Assembly: GCA_030704615.1 (NCBI GenBank)
Contig: CM060732.1
Location: 76,489,053-76,553,052 of the forward strand
Source: Takakia lepidozioides
Taxonomy: Eukaryota; Streptophyta; Takakiopsida; Takakiales; Takakiaceae
Length of the DNA: 64,000 nt
Direction of reading: 5' to 3'
Both the position numbers and the translations under genes were made by a program. Position 1 is the first letter of the stretch, and the number at the start of each line of letters is the position of its first letter. Under the pieces are notes generated by a model. It had not been told where the DNA came from. It did no database searches and saw only the letters and a program-made list of their open reading frames with translations. Below are positions 34,985 to 45,933 of the stretch, piece after piece.

Positions 34985-36430
34985 TTGATCCAAAGAGAGG
35001 GAGATAGCCAAGGAGGATCAATGGGCCCTGGCAATGACAATGAAGAGAGACAAACCATGAACGATGTTGAAGAAGAAGATGTTGGGCAAGATGCAGCTAC
35101 TGCAAATGAAGATATAGAAGAACAAGCAACACTTGGCAACTTGTTTGATACTCATTTTGGCTCACCCAGGGATGGGGCAGATGAAAGTGGTGAAAACAGA
35201 GATTTTGGGACAAGTGAAATGCAGAGAATGGCGAGGACGAATCTATACAAAGGGAGCACAATTGGAAAATTGTCTGCCATTTTATTGGTATTGAAATCAA
35301 CATACGGGTGGAGCGATACAAGCATCACAACGCTTTTGAGGTAAACAATCGAGTAACAATCTCCCGTGAAGCTCTTTTATATGTGTATGTGTGAAACAAA
35401 ACAAAATGGGATTCTGGGAGACACCTTACCTTTGGTAGACTTTGTCACACCTAATCTTCTACACTATGAAGGTGACTTCAACTATGAATTTGTTTGTGTA
35501 CAGGCTGTTGAAAGACAAGGTACTTCCTGTAGACTATAATCTCCTAGAATCACACCAAGAAGCAAGAAGATAATTGGCAGACATTGGCCTCGAGTCTAGA
35601 AGTCTATATGCTTGTAAAAATGACATAATATTAAATTTAGAGGGGAATTGGAGCACCTGACTTCATGCCCGACATGTGGTGAACCTCGCTATCGACATGA
35701 TCTTCAGGGATCAACTACTCCTCAAAAGGTTTTAGCGTCATTCCAACCACCAAGTAGTAAGATAAGATTTTTAGGAGTTTGTGAGTGATGTGAGGATGTC
35801 AATGTGCAAGAAGTGTGGACTTACTTTTCTGGGCATATTGTTTTGGAAGGTAGACACACCCAAGATAAAGAGAAGTGGTGGATAACAATAGAGAAGGGGG
35901 TAGGAAAAATTTGGTGATGATTGTTGGTTGAGTATAACATATCAATGTAACAACAATTGTGCTTCATGTCAAATTGTAGGTTATACGACACATGCCTATC
36001 ATACCAAGGCTAGTACAAATGTTCCAGTCAGCAAACAAAGCACAGTTGATAGATTGGCATTCGCGACATCGCAACAATGATGGGATTTGGAGGAGTGCAG
36101 CTGACTCACGAGCTTGGCAGCACATTGAAGAGCGGTGGAATGAATTCAAGGAAGAGCCGAGGCCTTTGAGGCTCGGCCTTGCTAATGATGGAATAAACCC
36201 CTATTCCACTAAAAAATGTAAGCGTACAGTCTGGCCAGTGATGATCGTGATCGTCAATTATAATCTACCTCCGTGGTTGAGCACGAAGAAAGCATTCATG
36301 ATCTTACCTCTAATTGTGTTTGACAAAAGACAAGTAAAAATCACGGATGTATACCTGCAACCACTAGTCGACGAGACCTGTAGCTCTAAGTTTAAAGTTC
36401 AGTACCGTATCGTGTACTACCTATGTTGAT
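34985..36430 (+). pseudogene. CACTA (En/Spm) Tnp2-type transposase, broken
   Basis: Three plus-strand blocks match the plant Tnp2 transposase. At 35245-35340: LYKGSTIGKLSAILLVLKSTYGW. At 35500-35740: a LLKDKVLPVDYNLLESHQEA-like segment followed by a CPTCGEPRYRHD zinc-like pair. At 35990-36370: IPRLVQMFQSAN, WHSRHRNNDGIWR, RLGLANDGINPY, YNLPPWLSTKKAFM and DVYLQPLVDE. Stops and frame changes separate them, and the C-terminal part is missing. CACTA ends were not found. Confidence 0.8.
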
Positions 36431-38780
36431 GTGTTTCGATTAATGCATGCTGTAATATTGTCTTGTTGAGCCAACCCCCACCATGCAGGCCTCGCAATGG
36501 TTGAGGGAACTGGAGGAGACGAACAGGAAGAACAACACTCGGATCCTGATGCGGCAATTACTGTCAGATTGGTTGAAGTTGAAATGTTAAGCCAATGTTA
36601 ACGAATGCCTCGAAGGCCGTGGACGGCAAATTGGGGGACCAAAAACTCCAACGCAGGTGCCACGAGGTTCCGTAATTCGGGAGCTGTCGGACTGCTTGAG
36701 GCTTATTAATGGTACTATTGGGTCCAAAGACGGGGCACATGTACGCAAGGCCCAGGCTATGGTAAACATATCAAAGAGTGCTTTGACACTTTCAAATACC
36801 CATTGACCTCACCTGTGCAAAAAAAGGACCCTAAGGGCAAGGCCAAGGAGGGTAAGGAAGAACAAGTGCCGGTGCTAATGGATGACACACAAATAATTGA
36901 TGCCTTTACTATGTCCCTCGAAAATACAAACGTGCATTGCAATTGCCAAGCCATGTTCTATTTGCAGATGTGCAACAACTTTACCAGCTGCGATCATCAA
37001 CTCCATTGTAGGTGTTGCCCTCCAAACTGTTCACAAAAGAAGTAGGTTAGTATGACAAAACACTAAATTCTGCAGTTATGAAGACAATAATCTCAACACA
37101 AGGTTAGGAGATTATCATGCAAGAGACAAACTAGTTCGAATCTCTATGGTTGTATACCTCTCCGAGCTCCTCAAAACATTGAAAACGATTGTTGGTGGCA
37201 AAGCTCACTCAAACATTACTTTTGTGGATAAATCTATTTGGTGGCACTCCATCTCATTTGTAATTTCCTAGACTTTGTCACAACTCTATTTTCTAAAGGT
37301 TATTTGTTAAGTGGGGTATTGATGTTCGATATTGTGACTGATTGATTTTCAACTTCAGTGACATTAATCAGAAAATTTATACAAGCTCACTTATATCAAA
37401 GAGTTCATTTAATGTTTTAGATTCTCTTGATTCTCAATTTCTCAATCTACGTGTATTGATTTTTTCTTCCTTGTTCTTTGTTTGCGGTAGCCAACAATTT
37501 TCCACTATTTTAACAAATAAGCTCTCATTTCCACAATACAATCTAGATCAACATGGTGAGATCAATTATTGAACACAAAGCATTTCCCAATAAGAAGAAG
37601 AAGGAAGAATGAGGTTCACTCCAAAACTATTCAAGGTTTCTGTTTTGAAGGTTTGAAGGTTTGGTCCAGTTATCCAATCTGATCCAGTTTTGCAAAAGTA
37701 AGAATCAACTTTCATCTAAAATCACTCGAATCAACTATCATTCTAAAATTCATGGAGTGAATTTTAGAATCCATTGCAGTGTGTTTTTCTTCTTCCAATA
37801 ATATAAAAATAACTTGGTGGCCTCGTAGTTGTCACTAGGTGGCCATCTATATGTTATAGATGCAAAATTGAGAGTTGTCATATCTGAACATTTTATGCTC
37901 AATCAACTTCTTTGACCTCGATACGCGCCTCAACATCTTCCCGAAGGTTAGGAAGATGAGTCAGAATACCAGCCTCAACAACCATGCTTTCATAATCTTT
38001 CTATTATGCATACATAAGAGGTATACAAAGTACTTACACCCAATACTTTCTAACTGCTATTACAAATCCCACAGATTCAAACTTCATACATCTTCATGAT
38101 GTTGGACTTGTCACATTGTGTGTGCTAGATCCTATGCAAGCACTCTTTACCATATTTTTTTCTTATCTCTCTTGGAATTTACTAGCAAGGGGATTGAAGA
38201 TATCACTAGTATTCTGGTGTGCCACAAATGCAAAATTTTCATCGGCCTTGGCAGTTGTGCCAGTGTGCACCTTATTAAGTAATTCAGCCTTTGATCTTCA
38301 GCTAAATTGCTCTTGCCACTAAATTCGCTTCGTTCCCTCTCAAAACTATCACTTGGGGTAATACTGATAAAGTAGCTATAAATTATTTTGTCATACCCAA
38401 GATGTTTGCTGGAAGGGCATGTGGATGTCAATCAATCTTTCTGTAAATGCCAATTTTTGTTGCTAGTATAATATGTTTGCATGGTAGAAATATGAAACAA
38501 CATAGTAAAAATAGTCACTCCGCAAATTGTTATGCAAGAGGCCGATCTTTAAGAATATATACCTCCGGAAGCTCCTCAAGGGTAAATAGGCTTACTCACA
38601 TAATTAATGCATGATTGTGGGCTTTACCACCAACAATCTCCTTCAACTTTTTGTGTTGCTCCATCACTTACAGTTAACCCTTCAAATAATGCAAGGTAAA
38701 TTGACATAAGATATGGAGACACGAAAATATAAATATACCAATGTAATTTTTTTAAATCTTTTTAGGGTATATATATATAT
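36431..38780. other. Spacer, probably decayed transposon sequence
   Basis: No intact gene. 36480-37045 may be the remains of the second CACTA gene, but I cannot assign it. Two related segments (TATACCTC..GAGCTCCTCAA near 37150 and TATACCTCCGGAAGCTCCTCAA near 38560) suggest copies of one repeat. Confidence 0.5.
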
Positions 38781-38960
38781 ATAACGCCTCCCCAAGGAAG
38801 CATAAATTTTGGTGTCTCTTGACCCCAAGGGCTATTGCCTTCCAGTAGGAAATGTAGACACCTTTGTGACACCAATTGGTGGATTGAGCCCAGAACCACT
38901 TCCGAGGTGGTATGCCCATGTTATTGGCTCCTCCTTAAGCTCAAGCCATGGATCAGTATC
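38775..38960 (-). mobile_element. tRNA-derived SINE, copy 1
   Basis: Read on the minus strand: a head with a B-box-like GGCTCAATCCACC, then AAGGTGTCTACATTTCC, a GGAAGGCAATAGCCCTTGGG block and an AAGAGACACC block, ending in a TATATATATA tail (38769-38781 on plus). Same order as the copies at 39345 and 52204. Confidence 0.7.
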
Positions 38961-39344
38961 AAAAATCGCTAAGCCATGTTGTGCCTAGCTTCCTGGGGTG
39001 TCACCTCCTTTCCTTTACTGAAAACTACTTCATGATGTGCCTCCACATAACTTCTCCCTCAGGTAACATCTCTCTTATTGAACAATTTCTGAAGAATAAA
39101 TGGATGATTTTTCAAGTTTATTATGGATGAAAGTTGATTTTGCTATTTACAAAGAGGAGCCATATGTGACTAGCCGCTTGTTAATTTTGAGAGGCGAAAA
39201 ATAACCCCCAAGAGGGCCATGAAGCAAACACGCCATGCGGCGAGGGATGAACCCAGGTAAATGTTCCATATTATCCAAGAGGAAATTTTATCATCGGCCT
39301 CTTTGCATGCGTACACATGGACTCATATAACATGAGGTCCCCAC

Positions 39345-39510
39345 AATAATAATATGGCGCTCCTGAAGGAAGCATAAATTATAGTGTTTCTCAACCCCAC
39401 AGGGCAGCCAGCAGGAAGGTGGACACCTTTCCCACACCAATCCCACAACCACTACCTATATGCCCATTTCCAGACTACAACTTGGTTGGCATAAAACCCA
39501 TTCCTTGCAT
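39345..39510 (-). mobile_element. tRNA-derived SINE, copy 2
   Basis: Minus-strand copy of the same family: GGTGTGGGAAAGGTGTCCACC, GGGGTTGAGAAACACTATAA, ATGCTTCCTTCAGGAGCGCC, then an ATATTATTATT tail. More decayed in the tRNA-like head. Confidence 0.6.
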
Positions 39511-39707
39511 CCCTGTTGGGGAACCGAGGATACAACATCAAACCTTATTACTGACTGGATGGAATCACAAATCACGAGGGGTTTACAAGAGGGGTTAGTA
39601 AAGTAGGAAGCAAGGGGTCCAAATCATAATAAGAAAATTGAAGGATTGATAATGCTCATCTGAGAGAGGAGTCAAACAGATCTTTGGCTGTGCATATCTG
39701 TTTCATA

Positions 39708-40322
39708 TTATTGCATGACTACAATGGCGCTGATTTGACTGTTATTGAACATCTTTGATCCTTTGAAAGGGGGCAGGTCTGGAAATATGTAGCTGACCTT
39801 GGCTTCAGTTAAATCTCCAACATGGGCCCACTCCCAATATTTTGTCACATAGTCTGCATAGTGCACGGCACCTTCCACATAGGCATCGCCATTCAAACCA
39901 AGTTCTGGCTCCACTTCTACAAAGTCAAATAGTGGGGCCCCAATGAAAATAGCTCCGTTGTGTGCCACAACTACTTGCCATTGTAGATGTGAAGCCAGAA
40001 GATGTTAGTGGGTTGGTAGGGTGAGCCAAAAAAGCTCCGCCAACACTAAGTTATCCCCATGCATCACAGAGAAAACTCGACGGAAATATCTCTGGATGGT
40101 CCACTCCAGCCTGCTATACAATCGGATCTGCGGAGTTCCCTGGTAACTTGCTAACCACACAATCTGTCCACGGTCATCCAGTCTGTCGAAGAAATTTGTG
40201 TAGTACTCAATCTTTCCTGAAATGAGGCAAAGACCTACGTTCCCACTATATTGGCAAACCAGAAGCTGAACTTGGGCGATACCTACCTGCAACTTGCTCC
40301 AAGCTGTGTAGTTCTCCATCAC
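39708..40322 (-). pseudogene. Unidentified protein frame with one in-frame stop
   Basis: Minus strand, about 205 codons in one frame with a single TAA at 40005-40007. The first part (MMENYTAWSKLQVGIAQVQ ... YTNFFDRLDDRGQIVWLAS) and the second part (VVVAHNGAIFIGAPLFDF ... DAYVEGAVHYADYVTKYWEW) share the frame across the stop. Composition is protein-like, rich in Tyr, Trp and Phe. I do not recognise the family. It could be a transposon protein, a host pseudogene, or a gene with an intron over the stop. Confidence 0.45.
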
Positions 40323-41040
40323 AACCTGATTTGCAACACGTTGACATCATTATACATTAGAAAAAACATGTCCTTCCTCAGTCAAAAAGGCAGACCGGTA
40401 TGCAAAAGACATAACTATCATGCACTAGTTTTCCAGATATGTAGCAGCTGAAGAATCAGCACACCATGTTAGCTCAGCAGGAGAGGCGAGCAGGCAACGA
40501 CCAAACAAGAAGCCGTGCATAAAGGCATAGAGTCTTCCAATCTAGATCTGGTTTACTTACGGGTCATCGACTTTCAGATTTTTCCGACAGCATTTGCTTG
40601 TATCTTTGGCCCGGAAAAAGACTGGGCAGCATGAAATTTCACACAAATTTGCCTAAGGTTTGACTTCATGGAAACTGAAAACTTCCTTAGGTTAAAGTGA
40701 GTTCCAGTCACCCGGAAGCCTTTTCCGGATGACATCCATTTGGTACTCGGTGTCCTCATCCAAGTGGCAGGGTGACACGTGTTGCCGGACTGACACCCCT
40801 GCTCCAACCAACGAACTGAGAACGAGCTACATTTCATCCATCTATATTGCTTAGAAGGTTCGCCCATTCTGATCCTCGTGGATGCACCGAGACATGTTCG
40901 CATCCTCTTTGTCATCCATGAGATGGATGATGGATGAATACAAAAGGTCATTCATCATGTATTCATCCACTGTGGCGAAGAGTAGCGGGCTGGTGTATGC
41001 CGAGCACGACCAATCTGCCGAGCAGGGTTGGGAGGTAGAC

Positions 41041-41098
41041 GACGACGAAGACGAAGAAGGAGGAGGAGGAGGTGGGGGAGGAGGAGGATCGAGGGGAG
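41041..41098 (+). repeat. GAC/GAA/GGA triplet-rich tract in UBP3/4 5' leader
   Basis: GACGACGAAGACGAAGAAGG followed by GGAGGAGGAGGTGGGGGAGG. It is purine-rich and lies just before the chosen start codon; if translated it would give Asp/Glu then poly-Gly. Confidence 0.7.
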
Positions 41099-41112
41099 GG
41101 GAACATATGGTC

Positions 41113-44100
41113 ATGGGAAGTTCAGGCTCAAAACTGGAGAAGGCGTTGGGGGATCAATTTCCAGAGGGTGAGCGTTATTTCGGGCTTGAGAATTTCGGAA
41201 ACACCTGCTACTGCAACAGCGTGCTGCAGGTCCCATTCTGTTGCCCTGTGATTGCTTTTATGTGTTCTGGAGGGATAGTATGGATGTTCTGTGAGAAATT
41301 GGATTGTATGTTGGGAACTACGCATGTTGGCATCCGTGACTTCCCGCAATCGGGATGGTTTTTCTGCTTTCTGAATGAGTGTGTATTAAGGAGACGATGG
41401 GTTGGGTCGGACGGAAGTTAATTTTTTTGAAGTAGTCCAATAGGCGATGTTGAGAGCCACGGTTTTTTTTTTTTTTCGGGTTTTGGAACCCTAATATCAG
41501 GACATTATGGGATAGTTGGAGACTCAGAGCGGCAAGGAATGTGGAGATTCTAGAGTTATCAAAACTCCAATGGATACGAAAGGTAGAGTAACAAACAAGC
41601 CATCTACTACAAGTGATTCTAGAAACCCCAGATTGTATTTGTGGAGGATGTTCTTGCATTCAGCATCAGATTATTTGTAGCACCCCTCGACCACAAAAAG
41701 GATGACTGCTGCCTATGTTGTGTCCTCTGTTTAGTAGGTGTGGGGGGGCCTTATACTCGTCCTGAGGAGTATCCCATTATCTAGGAATCCTTGGTGGACT
41801 CGACCACTATTGGATGCTCTTTCCCATGCACCTGAGGTTGGCTCCTGCTCATCGCAAAGATGTGCATCCGGGCTTGATCTTTCAGGTGGATACAGTACGG
41901 AGATTCATTTAGAAACCATGTTGCTGCTTAGGGGATAAATTTTTCTGCTATCAATCAGTTTGTTATGGACAGAATTAAAGTTTGACCATTCTAGCGGGGA
42001 AGTGAAGGAAAGCAAGAAGCTGTCTGATTGGTTCAAGAACCGGTTGGGTGGGTGCAGGCTCTTTATTTTTGTGTGCCTTTCAGGGATCAATTGCTGGAAT
42101 ATTGTGGTCATAACAAGACAGTTGGAGAGGCAGAGGAGAATCTGCTAACTTGTTTGTCAGAGTTATTTACACAAGTAAGCCCCTCTCATCCTTCAAAGGG
42201 TACAAGCTTGACTAGCCAGTATAAGGTGAAACATTCTCTTGAATTGATGTGGTGTTCCTAGCGTGGAAAATCTTCAGGTGTGATTTAGCGTGTAAGTTGT
42301 AGAGTGTAGGGCCTGGATTTGAGCCCTTGGGGATGACCATGTGGGAGATCGGGTTTGGATTTTAGATCAATTCCCAAAAGAAGAAGACGGGTGTGATCGC
42401 TCCAAAGAGATTTGTACAAAGGGTCAAGAAGCAGAATGAGCTCTTCCGCAGCTACATGCACCAGGTGTGTGGCATACCCCTTTCTGTATTATTTTTCCAG
42501 GCTGACCACATCATCAGTGTGCAATACCACAGGCTGAGCGGCACTTGATCAAGCTTGATGGCAAAGCCACCCCTATCCCATTTGAGTCCAAAAAGCTTAG
42601 GGGAAGTGGGTTATGCTCCTCCTCAAAGAGGCTCTCACCTGTCATCACTCTAGCAATGACATTCTCATCATCTTAATCTCAGAGATTTAATTTGATGGGT
42701 CTCCTCTCTTATGTGTCCTTGTAAGAGGAGCACGAGGAGCCTTTGTGAAAAATCACCAACCTAGCATAGAACACTGAATCTTTGGTCCTTTCTGGACTAT
42801 CTCGATCTTTGGACTGTAGGGTGAAGGATGTGTTCAAGTGTAGATTGAATTTTCCTGAATTGTGCCTGTCCCCTTGCTTAGGTGTTGATGATATTTATCC
42901 CTGTTTATTTTATTTTAAAATACAGGGAATGAAAGGAAAAGGAGATGATGTCAAAATATAAACAAAGAATCCTTACTTTATTTAAATTCAAGTCGAACTA
43001 TAAGGAAGCCTGCATACTGATTTCCTCCCTCGCATTGCAGGATGCTCACGAGTTTTTGAACTTTTTGCTAAATGAGCTGGTTGACATTCTGGAGAAGGAG
43101 GCAAAGGCATCTAAGTCAAATTCTGGAACTCAAGCGCTTCCAGAAAAAGTAGCAAATGGGTCGCTCAATGGGATGGCAAATGGAAATCACCTTCACAATA
43201 TTGTCACCTGGGTGCATAAAATATTCCAGGTAATGCAGCATTGAATTGTCGTGCTCTGTCTCTGTCTCCCCTCCCCCATCTTCAAGCGGGCTGTTGGCTT
43301 TGCATACGGACAAGTGCCTCTGCGAGCGCCTTAATGGCAGCTGTGGGAAAAATAAGTTTATACCTGCAGCTGAGATGCAGGGATATGCTAAACCTTGGTG
43401 GGTGCAAACCCCCAGAAAAGGCTCTGGGATGGTTTGTTTCCCGCGGGGTCCATGACTGTAAGCCTAGTGCAAGCCAACATTTGCAGGGAATGGCATGAGT
43501 ACACTCTCTCTAGCCCACTTCCAGGTGTTTTGAAGTCCTTTCTTCTCTCCTCACCTTTAAGTTCAGGGAATCATCAACTTGGGCTGTGACTGGTCTTTTG
43601 CAGGGAACATTGACGAATGAAACCAGATGCCTGAGGTGTGAGACCATCACTGCACGAGATGAAACATTTTTGGACCTCAGTCTCGATATCGAACAAAATA
43701 GCTCTATCACGAGTTGCCTCCGCAATTTCAGTTCCACTGAGACCCTAAATGCTGAGGATAAGTTCTTCTGTGACAAATGTTGCAGGTGTGTACACCTGCG
43801 TGATTCATACTCGTTTGGATAGTATTGACATTCATTATATCTAGTGGACATTTGGTGAGAAGTTTGAGAAATCACTGCTCTTCTTCCCTCCTTCTCCTTC
43901 TGCCATTCTGCTGTTGGATGTTTGGAAGGGTTCTCTTGCTCTGAGCTGTGTGAAGCATGGTGCCCAAAGGATTCATCCTTGGAACTCCTGGAATCCAATG
44001 CAGCTTGCAGGAGGCACAAAAGAGAATGAAAATCAAGTCGCCACCACGGATTCTGGCGCTCCACCTTAAGCGTTTCAAATACATTGAACAGCTTGGGCGT

Positions 44101-44403
44101 TACAAGAAGCTCTCGTATCGTGTAGTCTTCCCTCTGGAGCTCAAGCTTTGCAATACAACGGATGATGCTCCGGGGTCAGAGGCAGAGTACTCACTGTTTG
44201 CAGTGGTGGTACATGTGGGCAGCGGTCCTAATCATGGTCACTATGTGAGTCTTGTTAAAAGTCATAACCACTGGCTCTTCTTTGATGATGAAAATGTGGA
44301 GATGATTGATGAGTCGGTTGTGCAGACATTTTTTGGGTCCACACAGGAGTATTCCAACAATACTGATCATGGCTACATCTTGTTCTATGAGAGCTTAGAG
44401 TAG
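41113..44403 (+). CDS. UBP3/4: Ubiquitin-specific protease, UBP3/UBP4 (USP12/46) class
   Basis: Cysteine protease that removes ubiquitin from proteins; plant UBP3/UBP4 act in the nucleus and are needed for pollen development. Six exons: 41113-41229, 42058-42174, 42366-42464, 43041-43229, 43604-43785, 44004-44403, giving 367 residues (family about 370). The catalytic Cys is C32 in [16 protein letters not shown]; the catalytic His is H314 in [10 protein letters not shown], followed by [10 protein letters not shown] with the acidic partner. Zinc-binding pairs are CLRC and CDKCC. The ATG at 41113 gives MGSSGSK, like the MGxxGSK opening of homologs and a possible N-myristoylation site; an ATG at 41107 is two codons upstream. 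The exon 1 donor is an unusual GTCCCA. Confidence 0.96.
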
Positions 44404-45704
44404 AGTCACTGGGGGCATCCTAGAATACCCAATGGCCCTTTTTGTGAAACTTATCCTAGAGTTTTCTCACATTCAGTTCCTGAAGTGGCACATAGGCACT
44501 CTTCCAGGTGCAGGAAGACCAGTTGATGGTTAGCTGCCCTTTCTTGAGTGCAGACTATGCAGACAAACAGTTGGTCACTAGGGCCGCTCACTGTGAGCAG
44601 TCCTATCATCTGGGACCATCGGGATTTCCCATGTTTTGTAGCTTGATGTTTGGACAAGAGAGTAGTACAAGCTAACGAGCTTCCACTTTCTTTGGGATAA
44701 CAAGGAGCACAGCTAGCTCTCCTGACCCAAGTCTTTGGTTGCAGAAGCTGCTTTTTATACGATGACATTGCTTGAATATCTGATGAAACACAGAACTGGC
44801 ATTGGCCTGAGCTGTGTGTGTTAGAGATGCAACGAAGTCTCTAGGAGGCTGAAAATAATGGTACTGATGCAAGGATGCGCAGATAGCAGTCACCTTTAAC
44901 ATGCGGAATTTTGGGCAGGTGCGGAACCCAGACCACTAATTGTAATCACTCGGCAGTTAAATGTATCTTAAGAAATTGACTGATTATTTAGTAGGAATGG
45001 CTTGGTCCATTGCATACTTTCATATCCAGGAAGTTTAGTGCAGCCACATTGGAATAGTTACTTCAAAGTTGGTTAGGGTGATAGTTTAACAGTTTGCAGC
45101 ACCATGGCCACCTAAAATATGGGTTTTTGGCACTCTTGTATAGACCGGCCGATTTTTCCAATGTAGCAAGCAGTCTAATGTATTGAACACTGTTGACCTT
45201 ATTGTAGATTTGCAGTTTGCGCGCAGTGTGTCAAAATTATTGCACACTGTGGGTGCACAAATGAAGTACAAGTACGAGGTATGGTTGATATTGGAGATGA
45301 TAATTTACAAGTTGGATTCGGATTTCTGTAGCTTTGTTTTTGGTCTAAAGCATATGCAAGTTGGATGAGGAGTAAGCAAAAAGTAAACTTGGGAAACTCT
45401 GCTAACAATGCCTACCACCCAAAAGTTCTTGGGTCCGAAGTGTGGCTGGAAGTTGTATATATGGATAAATTACCTCATAAGTATGTAAGATCTTACAATT
45501 TGCTATTTTTAATTTGTGAAAGACTCAGATAGGACTAGGTTTCGTTATTGTAGGTGAGGAAAATTATTTTCACCTCTCCTGGGAATCTTTGCAATCAGCC
45601 ATCAATTCAGATGAGCATCACTTTCTTCATTCCATAAACAGCCTTCGTGAACTTCAAAATTCACATCAGTATGTAATCTTCAGGATAGGTCATATCTTAA
45701 TCGT
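44404..45704. other. Downstream region between UBP3/4 and MTM1
   Basis: Probable UBP3/4 3' UTR and spacer. No further gene recognised. Confidence 0.6.
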
Positions 45705-45896
45705 CTTGATCCTTTTAGGGTATAGTCACAAGTTCACGTGACGTGGCACTAGAGATGAATTGATAGCTGCCACTATCTTTGAGAACCCTTCTCACTAAAC
45801 CTTGATCCTTTTAGGGTATAGTCACAAGTTCACGTGACGTAGCACTAGAGATGAATTGATAGCTGCCACTATCTTTGAGAACCCTTCTCACTAAAC
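45705..45896. repeat. 96-bp tandem duplication with G-box
   Basis: Unit 1 is 45705-45800, unit 2 is 45801-45896; I see one difference. Each unit carries CACGTG (45735-45740, 45831-45836). Unit 1 also reads ACGTGGC, an ABRE-type core, which in unit 2 is ACGTAGC. It lies just past the 3' ends of two convergent genes. Confidence 0.93.
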
Positions 45897-45933
45897 CGTT
45901 CAGAGTTCAGCAATGGTTCAAAATGGGCTGGGG

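Noticed and set aside
37062-37072. CACTA-like string near 37066 as an end of the CACTA element
   Set aside because: No matching inverse end or 3-bp duplication was found around the transposase remains.
40882-41112. An upstream in-frame extension of UBP3/4 giving an Asp/Glu and poly-Gly N terminus
   Set aside because: Homologs start at MGxxGSK; the extension is low-complexity and is better read as 5' leader.
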